Below are positions 1 to 7,371 of a stretch of 64,000 bases of DNA, in pieces. Positions within the stretch are counted from its first letter, which is position 1. The number at the start of each line of letters is the position of its first letter. The DNA is from Bowmanella pacifica (GTDB taxonomy: Bacteria; Pseudomonadota; Gammaproteobacteria; Enterobacterales; Alteromonadaceae): positions 248,001-312,000 of the forward strand of contig NZ_BMLS01000003.1 in assembly GCF_014645355.1 (NCBI RefSeq), given 5' to 3'. Position numbers and translations under genes: made by a program. A model generated the notes under the pieces. That model was not told the origin of the DNA and ran no database searches. It was given only the letters and a program-made list of their open reading frames with translations.

Positions 1-1444
1 CCACCGATATAAACTCCGTGGCAGGAATGATACCCTTTGTGCTGTGACGCCAGCGCGCCAAACATTCCACCCCAACAAATTCGCCGGTAAGGCTATTGAC
101 CTGGGGTTGGTAATAAGGAATAAACTCCCCACGCTTCAACCCCTGCCGAATTTGCTGTTCGGTCTGTTTGTAGTTAACCAATTCCTGATTGAGGTCCTCA
201 CTGTAAAAAACAAAAGCTGATTCAGGTGATTTCTTAGCCCGGTACATAGCAATATCCGCCTGATGCAGCAATTCTTCCGCATGCTCGGTGTTCTGCGGAA
301 ACAGGCTAATCCCAATGCTCGCCCCCACTTCAACAGCCAATCCCATTATCGCAAAGGGCTCTTCCAGGCATTGAATGATCTTTTCTGCAACCCGGGATAC
401 AGCCTGAGAACCATTGGCATGGTTGATCAAGAGTACAAACTCATCTCCCCCCAATCGAGCTACCGTATCGCTGGTTCGAAGCACCGAGCAAAATCGTTCG
501 GCCACTAATCGCAACAGAGTATCCCCTGCCTCGTGCCCCATGCTGTCATTCACTTGCTTGAATCTGTCCAAATCGAGAAACATCAGACCAAAGCCCGAGC
601 TGTCACGCCGACACTGGTTGATTTGGTGAGGAATGAGTTGCATCAGCAAAGCCCGGTTGGGTAACCCGGTCAAGGCGTCATGATAGGCCAGCGTCCGAAG
701 ATGGCTGACGGAGCCGTCCCGACAGCCGGCATCCGAATAAACGCCGACAAAATAACAAGGGCGGCGGTATTCATCGACAATAGCGCTGAGGCGAACCTGG
801 CACAATAAGTCATGCCCTTGCTTATTCTTATCCCAGAGTTCTCCGCTCCAAAAACCTTTTTCCATCAATTGAAGCTTGATATTTAAGAAAAATTCATCAT
901 CATGTTTATCAGAACGCAGTATACGAACATCCTCTCCCACTAACTCATTTACCGAATAGCCGGATAACTCGCAAAAGGCCGCATTGGCATACAGGATTTT
1001 CTGCTGTTTATCCGTTATCAACACCGACTCACTGGATGACGAAAAGACCTGCTGATACAACTGCAACTGCAAAGCCGCACTGGGACCAAATTGCTCCTGA
1101 AAGCCTAAACTCACATGTAAGTAGTCTTCATCAGCAAACGTCAGCCTGGTGAAATGGCACTGTGCACTTAGCCAATCCCCCTTTAGACTGCGCCACTGGC
1201 AACGACAACGCCCTCGCCCAGCCCCCACATAAGTATCAAAAAGATGCGGGTTATCTTTGTCTAATGGTTGGCAAAGCCTATCAAAGGGGATTGACTGCAG
1301 AGGCTGTTGATTCTCATAGCCCAGCGCTTCCAATAAAGCCTGATTAGCAGCAACCAAGTACCCTTGTTTTAGCAGCACCATAGGTTCACAGGAGTTGTGC
1401 ATAAACTGTTGGAATGCGTGGTAACAGGAAGAATGATTCAGCAT
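1..1444 (-). CDS. PAS-PAS-GGDEF-EAL signalling protein (C-terminus beyond window)
   Basis: The minus-strand frame opens with an ATG at 1444 and runs off the left edge, giving about 481 visible residues. Two PAS-like segments (roughly residues 10-120 and 130-240) precede a GGDEF domain. The GGDEF signature reads LGGDEF, with an RTSD I-site five residues upstream, so both diguanylate cyclase activity and product inhibition look intact. The first part of an EAL phosphodiesterase domain follows, starting near FIPYYQPQ. Its signature reads ECLAR instead of EALxR: the ExLxR ligands remain but Cys replaces Ala. The protein is expected to make and/or degrade c-di-GMP in the cytoplasm. No transmembrane segment is visible in the part present. 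Whether the EAL half is active depends on residues outside the window. The domain call is firm, the net activity is open. Confidence 0.93.
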   Translation of the reverse strand, partial: MLNHSSCYHAFQQFMHNSCEPMVLLKQGYLVAANQALLEALGYENQQPLQSIPFDRLCQPLDKDNPHLFDTYVGAGRGRCRCQWRSLKGDWLSAQCHFTRLTFADEDYLHVSLGFQEQFGPSAALQLQLYQQVFSSSSESVLITDKQQKILYANAAFCELSGYSVNELVGEDVRILRSDKHDDEFFLNIKLQLMEKGFWSGELWDKNKQGHDLLCQVRLSAIVDEYRRPCYFVGVYSDAGCRDGSVSHLRTLAYHDALTGLPNRALLMQLIPHQINQCRRDSSGFGLMFLDLDRFKQVNDSMGHEAGDTLLRLVAERFCSVLRTSDTVARLGGDEFVLLINHANGSQAVSRVAEKIIQCLEEPFAIMGLAVEVGASIGISLFPQNTEHAEELLHQADIAMYRAKKSPESAFVFYSEDLNQELVNYKQTEQQIRQGLKRGEFIPYYQPQVNSLTGEFVGVECLARWRHSTKGIIPATEFISV

Positions 1445-1886
1445 GACATCACTAGGGTTGTTATTGCCGGAACGACACAGGACGCGTAATACGCTGTACC
1501 AGACGAATCCGCCATACTCTTCATGGTATATAGTTCACAACCTCGACAATGTCATGTCCTCAGGCTTAACCGACAAATCTTAAGCGCCAAGTGCAGCGTC
1601 CCGGCTCGTGCGCCAAACCCTTGGAGAAATCTATGCCAAAACGCGCGAATAACCGAATCCGAAGGTCGAATCTTCTGGTTGAACAGACAAAACGTAATGG
1701 CCAGTCTTTATTGCACAGTAAATAATCAGATTTTACGTAAATCTTTGTTGCTCTTATGAGTTGTTTGCCTCACACTAGAGTCGAACTAGGTGGTAAGCAA
1801 TGGTTGCTTGCCGCACGACATCGGGCGATTCTGGCTGTTGGCTCCCTTGATGGCGTAGATACTTAACAGCCGTGAGAAAACTTGCA
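1445..1886. other. Intergenic region with divergent leaders; hairpin in the RRM-gene leader
   Basis: This 442-base gap separates two divergent genes. I find no convincing gene in it: the only open frame near 1523-1759 has no usual start context and no recognisable domain. An inverted repeat, GGTAAGCAA at 1792-1800 and TTGCTTGCC at 1804-1812 with a 3-base loop, pairs fully with one G-U. It lies about 75 bases before the RRM gene start. Such long structured leaders are common in cold-inducible RNA-binding protein genes, but regulation here is inference. No clear promoter could be assigned. Confidence 0.4.
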
Positions 1887-2171
1887 ATGAAACTATATGT
1901 TGGAAACTTGTCATATCAAATGACAGACGCTGATTTGGAAGCAGCATTCGCTGCGTTCGGTGCCGTTAGCTCCGCCAAAATCATCACAGACCGTGAAACC
2001 AATCGCTCTAAGGGCTTTGGTTTTGTCGAGTTCGAAAATCGTGCTGAGGCTGAAGCTGCCATCGAGAGTCTGAACGGTAAAGAAGTTTCCGGTCGTGCCC
2101 TGGTAGTTAATGAAGCTCGTCCACCTAAGCCAAGAACTGGTGGTCACTCCAACGGCCGTGGTCGCTTCTAA
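1887..2171 (+). CDS. RNA-binding protein with one RRM domain
   Basis: A 94-residue protein made almost entirely of one RNA recognition motif. RNP2 is LYVGNL (residues 3-8) and RNP1 is KGFGFVEF (about residues 42-49). A short basic, glycine-rich tail ends in GRGRF. I chose the ATG at 1887 because MKLYVGNL is the standard start of this bacterial family; an in-frame GTG at 1872 would add five residues. The family binds single-stranded RNA and is often cold-induced in proteobacteria and cyanobacteria. The gene is a single transcription unit, with a hairpin in its leader and an intrinsic terminator just after it. The target RNAs cannot be inferred. Confidence 0.93.
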   Translation: MKLYVGNLSYQMTDADLEAAFAAFGAVSSAKIITDRETNRSKGFGFVEFENRAEAEAAIESLNGKEVSGRALVVNEARPPKPRTGGHSNGRGRF

Positions 2172-2221
2172 TTAAAAGAAGTGACAGTCGGAGAGATTTC
2201 TCTGATATCGCGCTGAAATTA

Positions 2222-2246
2222 AGCCCCTGTAAACGGGGCTTTTTTA
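2222..2246 (+). terminator. Intrinsic terminator after the RRM gene
   Basis: AGCCCC (2222-2227) pairs with GGGGCT (2235-2240) across a 7-base loop and is followed by a run of T. It ends the RRM transcript. It may also help stop the convergent kinase transcript, although the T-run on that strand is weak. Confidence 0.85.
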
Positions 2247-2284
2247 TTGGTTTTTTTGTTTTGCATCGCCTTCAATCTCATAGT

Positions 2285-4189
2285 TTAAGAAGCTTGCTGC
2301 TGTTGATTCACTGTTTTAACTAAGGTCAGAATCCAGGTGGTACCTTTGCCAGGTTCAGCATCCAGCTGTATGCGTCCCCGCAGGAACTTCGTCACCCATT
2401 GATTGACCAGATGCATACCCAGGCCAGTATGTCCTTGTCCACGTCCGCTGGTAACAAAAGGGTCAAATATCCTGTCGCGAATATCAGCATCAATGCCATT
2501 TCCATCATCACTGACGGTGATCCTGACCATCTCATTTTGTTCAATGCTAGCATCCACCCAGACATTTCCGGTTTGACCGGGAGAAAAGCCATGATTAATC
2601 GCATTGTCGATAAGATTTTGCAGGGTCTGAGACAGATAGCCGGGATAGCTATACATAACTAGCGAAGGGCTGATCCGGTTATGCAGGTTAATTCGCGTTT
2701 TCTTAATCTTTGGCTTCATGGTCAGCAATAAGTCTTCGGTGAGTTGTAGCAAGCTAAATTCATGTAACTCTTCATCCGATCTATCCAATGCCAACCTTTT
2801 AAAACTGAGAATTAAGGCAGACATGTTACGTAAGTTGCGCTCGGCCAGGCTGATCCCCTGTTCTGAATAGGCTAAAAAGTGCTCCAACTCGGCCTTACTC
2901 AAGCCTTTTTTGACTTGCTCTTTGAGTGTGTGCAGGGCTTCTTTCAAACTGGTTACCGCCATTAAGGCACCACCATTGGGAGTGTTTAATTCATGGGCGA
3001 CTCCGGCCACCATCATGCCTAATGACGATAGCTTCTTAGATTCCACCAATTCATCCTGCAACAACTTCTGTTGTTCCAGCGAACGGTTTAGCTGCTGATA
3101 TGCATCAGCCAGCTCTTGCTTCTCTTTTGTTAATTTATCGTTGAGCTGAATAATATCGGTGTCGGTTCGATACAACCGTGCAATTACAATGCCGCCCACT
3201 AGCAGTAATACGCCGCCCAGCGAGAGGCTCAGTAATGCTGGCATAAACTGGAGTTTTTCCAGAACACTTGGCTGCGAGCTCACCACAAAGTACAAATAAT
3301 TACTGGCTCCTTCCCGATTCGCTTGAATGGTATTCAAAGGGAAACGTTGAAATTGCCACAGCCGGCCACCCTCAACAAAAACGCTGAGGTTATTCAGTTG
3401 CAGCTTGTCCCATACCGACGGGTACAGCGCCCCCGCATTAACCTGCCACTCCCCTAGATCCGCTCCCCATAGCAAGTCCTTATCAGGGTGCATCAGCCAA
3501 TACCCTTCTGGGCTAAGCAATTCAATGTCTGAGGGCGTAGTGCCTGCCAATGCAGCCACACGTTGGAATAAGCTGGTCAGGTCGACGTTAATGACCAGCA
3601 AACCATCTGACTCACTGCCTTGCTGCCCGGTTCTGATTGTGGCACGAATGGTGGGTTGAAATGGCACCACAATTTCGCCGTGCTCTCGGTTTAAATCAAT
3701 GGCGGATACATAGACCTTGCCGGCATCAGCCATTCTTCCCTGCTGAAAGTAATAACGAGACGCTTTGTTTTGCAGCATACTGGGTGGAACGACGATCGGC
3801 TGGTTTTGCTCAACGTTAACACGCACTTTTTCATTGCCCATCGCATCCAACCACCTAAGTTGTGAGATAAGTGGTGAGCTCTTGGTAAAGCGGACAAATT
3901 TGCTGGTTAATGCCGCCACATCCACTGGTGCTTTTTCCAGCGCGACATTCACCCCTTCACTTTCTTTCAGTAAGCGGGTTAGCTTTCGTATGTCCCCAAC
4001 CTGAATACTAAAATGCACCATGGCATTGGTGAGTAACTGTTGCTGCTCACTCTCTAAGCTAGCCAGCCTGGCATTTAACATTTCGCTATAAATAAACCTG
4101 GCTAAAATCAAAACGGCGCCCAATAGCAGAAAAGCCAAAACCGCTGCCTTATATATAGCCGGCTTATTGCTGGCCTTTGCTCCTTTCAT
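2285..4189 (-). CDS. Cache-type membrane sensor histidine kinase
   Basis: The ATG at 4189 overlaps the TGA of the upstream regulator (ATGA), which implies translational coupling. A longer in-frame start at 4324 would lie deep inside that gene and adds 45 residues without family character. The 634-residue protein has a transmembrane helix at about 13-34, a periplasmic Cache-like sensor to about 310, a second helix at about 316-340, and a coiled-coil linker. The H-box GVAHELNTP (His399) and a C-terminal ATPase domain follow, with N-box LIDNAINHG and the glycine boxes DDGNGID and TGLGMHLV. It should autophosphorylate and pass phosphate to the adjacent REC-DUF3369-EAL protein, so an extracytoplasmic signal would control c-di-GMP breakdown. 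The ligand is unknown. Confidence 0.93.
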   Translation of the reverse strand: MKGAKASNKPAIYKAAVLAFLLLGAVLILARFIYSEMLNARLASLESEQQQLLTNAMVHFSIQVGDIRKLTRLLKESEGVNVALEKAPVDVAALTSKFVRFTKSSPLISQLRWLDAMGNEKVRVNVEQNQPIVVPPSMLQNKASRYYFQQGRMADAGKVYVSAIDLNREHGEIVVPFQPTIRATIRTGQQGSESDGLLVINVDLTSLFQRVAALAGTTPSDIELLSPEGYWLMHPDKDLLWGADLGEWQVNAGALYPSVWDKLQLNNLSVFVEGGRLWQFQRFPLNTIQANREGASNYLYFVVSSQPSVLEKLQFMPALLSLSLGGVLLLVGGIVIARLYRTDTDIIQLNDKLTKEKQELADAYQQLNRSLEQQKLLQDELVESKKLSSLGMMVAGVAHELNTPNGGALMAVTSLKEALHTLKEQVKKGLSKAELEHFLAYSEQGISLAERNLRNMSALILSFKRLALDRSDEELHEFSLLQLTEDLLLTMKPKIKKTRINLHNRISPSLVMYSYPGYLSQTLQNLIDNAINHGFSPGQTGNVWVDASIEQNEMVRITVSDDGNGIDADIRDRIFDPFVTSGRGQGHTGLGMHLVNQWVTKFLRGRIQLDAEPGKGTTWILTLVKTVNQQQQAS

Positions 4190-6420
4190 AGCATGGTCTG
4201 TTCTGGTTGCGACGCTGCAAGGGCCTTGTCTTTCAACCACTGTAGCAAGGGCTCGATTTTCATTGGTTTGGCGAACCAGAACCCCTGCCCTACATGACAA
4301 TCCTTGTTGACCAGGTATTGGCATTGTTCCTCGGTTTCTATGCCTTCCGCAACAATGCTATAGCCAAAACGTTCTCCCAACTTCAGGATCATATCGACGA
4401 TATGCTCACCGTCAGAGCTGTGACCCAAACGACTCACAAAGGCGCGATCGATCTTTAAGGTGGTAGCGGCCAGTTGCGCCACATGTGACAACGACGAATA
4501 CCCGGTACCAAAATCATCAATACTGACCTTCATACCCAATGCCATGATATTCCGCAGCTTCGGCCCAATCTCCTTATAATCGAGCATGGCCTGCGTCTCG
4601 GTAATTTCCAGTTCCAATAAACAGGGATCAACATGAGATGCGTCGACAACCTGCATCAGCTTGTCAAAATAGTCTGTCACCAACAATTCCGTTGGCGAGG
4701 CATTAAATGCGACAGGTAAAAATATCCCCTCATCATTTAACCTATGTATTGCTTCGCATGTCAGTTTAAGCACCTGTCTGTCCAACTGACCGATAAGTCC
4801 AGACGCCTCTGCCAGCGAGATAAACTCGCCTGGCGAAAACTGCTGACCTTCTTTGGTTTGCCACCTGACCAGCGCTTCGAACCCCACCACCCGGCGGTCT
4901 TTTAAGGCAACTTTGGGTTGTAAAACAATGTACAGTTCGTTGTCCGTCAAGGCGGTGCGTAATCTGTCCAGTAATGCCACACGGTCTGATATTTCAACAG
5001 ACAAGGAGGTGTCAAAACTTGCGTATCTAAGTTGCTTTCTTCTCGCTTGTTCCACCCCACATTTGGCAAGCCTGAGTATTTGCTCTGCCTCCCAGTCATT
5101 CATGTCCTGCAGTAAAAAATCTACTGTAGTAATAGGCACAGAATGCGAAACCCCGGCAACCATCAATGCCTGTTCATCGGTGGCCCTGCTTGCCATATCA
5201 TTATGCTCCTCCGCCTTACTTACTATCGCCAGGGTATTTGAATTGAACCGGCAAATGCAGCGGGCCTGGGGATATAGCGCCAGAAGGTGGTGATATAAAC
5301 TCTCCATCAACTGATCACAAAAGTCCTCACCAAAGGTAATCCCCATATGCGCATAATCGACAATTTCAGCCAATGTGATCTTCATCGCGGCCTTTTCCAT
5401 TCGCGACATATTGTTAAGCTCCATGCACAGCCAATTGCGGTTATGGATACCCAATCTGCTGTCCTGGTAAGACATTTCGCTTAGTCGGTTGTATAAAAAA
5501 AGATTAATAAAGCCACTGGAAATGTTCTCGCTGAACACCTTGAGTAAGTTGATATGTTCATCATTTAGCGGTTGTGCTGTGTCCACCAAGGTCAGAAACA
5601 CCCTATCGCTTTGCTCTTTACTGCTGAAGTAAAGGACAGAGAAATTTTCTTCAAAAATATGACAGCCCTCATGTAAGGCTGCCGTAAACGCTTGCATCTG
5701 TCGCTCGTCCAACACCTCTGCGATCAGGTGTCCTTTCGATGCTTTAAATTTGTCGGATGACGCAATGACAGTACATAGATCAATGCCTTCTTCACGCCGA
5801 CATTCAGCACACAAAATGCCCTGCTGTTGGATATCAACAATTCGACTGATCTCTTCCAGTACCGTCAGTGCAAAGCTGTGCAAGTCCCGCTTGTCACTCA
5901 ATGAGCGGCTGGCATCCACAACAAGCTGCAAACCGTGCTTTGCCTTGGTTAGTCTGGATATGTAGTCCCAAGTCCGGATGTTACTGGCAACGACCCCAAG
6001 CAGTTGGTCATTGCCCAGATCAGATTTACACCAATACTCGTCGATGTCGTAATCAAGCATGATGTCTTTACAAGGCGCCATACCTGGCTGCCCGGTGAGT
6101 AGCACTATCCTTACCGCAGAATTGCCAATAACGTCGCGGATGGTTCTGACCAGCCTCAACCCTGAATCATCCTCTTCCATCACCACATCAAGCAAGATGA
6201 CAGCAATATCAGGATTGGCAGCTATCTTAGGCGCGGCCTCAATAGCAGAACCGGCGGTTAACACTTGCAAAGGCTGATCCATGACCCGACAACGCGCAAG
6301 GGCCAACAGCAAAGATGCCTGATACTCGGGATTATCTTCCACCGACAGCACCTTCCAACTCGGTCCCGGTGAGAGGCTATTCTGGGGGGAATCAGTGAAT
6401 TCAAACAGATCATCTGACAT
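4186..6420 (-). CDS. Response regulator with DUF3369 and EAL phosphodiesterase domains
   Basis: I chose the ATG at 6420: it has an AAGGAG ribosome site at good spacing, and MSDDLFEF is a typical start for DUF3369 regulators. The 744-residue protein begins with a receiver domain (about 22-145), phosphoacceptor Asp78 in VILLDVV. DUF3369 follows, then a GGDEF-like segment with no signature, then an EAL domain from about residue 490. The EAL domain keeps all expected motifs: FEALVRW, ELEITE, DDFGTGYSS, LKIDR, EGIE and GQGFWFAKP. It should therefore hydrolyse c-di-GMP when phosphorylated by the coupled kinase downstream. Its own transcription starts in the 6421-6870 gap. Confidence 0.94.
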   Translation of the reverse strand: MSDDLFEFTDSPQNSLSPGPSWKVLSVEDNPEYQASLLLALARCRVMDQPLQVLTAGSAIEAAPKIAANPDIAVILLDVVMEEDDSGLRLVRTIRDVIGNSAVRIVLLTGQPGMAPCKDIMLDYDIDEYWCKSDLGNDQLLGVVASNIRTWDYISRLTKAKHGLQLVVDASRSLSDKRDLHSFALTVLEEISRIVDIQQQGILCAECRREEGIDLCTVIASSDKFKASKGHLIAEVLDERQMQAFTAALHEGCHIFEENFSVLYFSSKEQSDRVFLTLVDTAQPLNDEHINLLKVFSENISSGFINLFLYNRLSEMSYQDSRLGIHNRNWLCMELNNMSRMEKAAMKITLAEIVDYAHMGITFGEDFCDQLMESLYHHLLALYPQARCICRFNSNTLAIVSKAEEHNDMASRATDEQALMVAGVSHSVPITTVDFLLQDMNDWEAEQILRLAKCGVEQARRKQLRYASFDTSLSVEISDRVALLDRLRTALTDNELYIVLQPKVALKDRRVVGFEALVRWQTKEGQQFSPGEFISLAEASGLIGQLDRQVLKLTCEAIHRLNDEGIFLPVAFNASPTELLVTDYFDKLMQVVDASHVDPCLLELEITETQAMLDYKEIGPKLRNIMALGMKVSIDDFGTGYSSLSHVAQLAATTLKIDRAFVSRLGHSSDGEHIVDMILKLGERFGYSIVAEGIETEEQCQYLVNKDCHVGQGFWFAKPMKIEPLLQWLKDKALAASQPEQTML

Positions 6421-6870
6421 ACAAACTCCTTTTTCCCTTGCCAAACGGAAGACGCTCAATGGCTACACGCAAAGAAGGTCACGAGCGCTACCATCTTTGC
6501 AATTCCGACACATCCGACGACATGGCAATTATGATGCTCATATAAGGAGGTTTAGGTTCGCAAGACAGAAAATACAAGTGATTGAGCAAAAATCACTCAA
6601 TTGTCACAGACCGGTGATTACAACAACTCATGATTTTCAGCCAGTCCGGCAGGAAGATAATCTAGGTCAAATGAAGCCAAGGATTTGCCCTTCCCATTCG
6701 CTATTAATGCCACAAGCAGTCGCGGAGATACGGCCAGACAAAGCGCGCTTATAGCCGATAGTTTTAAGGTTATTTCAGCAAAGTTGCTGATATTTTGTTC
6801 TATTCTGGTATAGATGGGATAGGTTTTTCCTAAACATGTAATTTTCTTACAAAGAAAGGGAGCATCCGTT
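6421..6870. other. Divergent intergenic region (450 bases), no gene seen
   Basis: The gap lies between the REC-DUF3369-EAL gene (minus) and the CBM48 gene (plus) and must carry both promoters. Open frames that cross it (for example a minus-strand one at 6618-6956) are antisense to the CBM48 gene and match no domain I know. An AAGGAGG at about 6544-6550 is not followed by a start codon at usable distance. The stretch before the CBM48 gene is AT-rich, with TATAGAT near 6809, but no clear -35 partner fits. Confidence 0.4.
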
Positions 6871-7179
6871 ATGAGTTTTAAAAAGCAATACCTCAAGTCC
6901 AAACCCATTTGCAAGGTCACTTTCAAGTTGTCCAAGCACGAAGCCCAGCATGCCAAATCGGTACGTTTACTGGGCGATTTTAATCAGTGGGACACATCTG
7001 CGCTGCCCATGAAAAAGCTAAAGGACGGCGGGTTTACCACCACCCTTGATCTTCCCAAAGACAGCCAGTATCAATTTCGCTACCTGCTTGATGACAGGGT
7101 TTGGGAGAATGACTGGGATGCTGACACTTATGTCCCATCGCCAATGAGCCTGGAAGAAAACTCGGTTATTTCTGTCTGA
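6871..7179 (+). CDS. Stand-alone CBM48 / isoamylase early-set domain protein
   Basis: A 102-residue soluble protein that is essentially one early-set beta-sandwich (CBM48/AMPK-type glycogen-binding module). The pattern VRLLGDFNQWD followed by FRYLLDDRVWENDWDAD is the family signature. The aromatic residues that stack on alpha-glucan are present. A strong AAGGGAG ribosome site precedes the ATG. No catalytic glycoside hydrolase domain is attached and no glycogen gene lies nearby. Binding to glycogen or another alpha-glucan is inferred from the family. Its physiological role is not known to me. Confidence 0.88.
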   Translation: MSFKKQYLKSKPICKVTFKLSKHEAQHAKSVRLLGDFNQWDTSALPMKKLKDGGFTTTLDLPKDSQYQFRYLLDDRVWENDWDADTYVPSPMSLEENSVISV

Positions 7180-7189
7180 ATTCCTAAGG

Positions 7190-7217
7190 CCAAGGGCTTA
7201 AAGTAAGTCCTTGGTTT
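7190..7217 (+). terminator. Probable terminator between the CBM48 gene and ppc
   Basis: CCAAGGGCTTA (7190-7200) pairs with TAAGTCCTTGG (7204-7214), including one G-U, across a 3-base loop. It is followed by TTTCCCC rather than a clean T-run. It probably separates the two transcripts. Confidence 0.55.
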
Positions 7218-7371
7218 CCCCTCCCTTTAAAGTCTGAGATTCAGCCTATTTCTGATATAACGGACTGTTCTAAGGCAAAACTTCGACAAGTCGGTCGATT
7301 CAGGTTATTGTAATAAAATTACAAAAAATAAACGGGACATCCCGAATTTCAGCAACACGTTGGAGGATTGC

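Noticed and set aside
6618-6956. A 112-codon minus-strand frame across the gap before the CBM48 gene
   Set aside because: It is antisense to the CBM48 gene and its promoter region, has no domain, and lacks a ribosome site.
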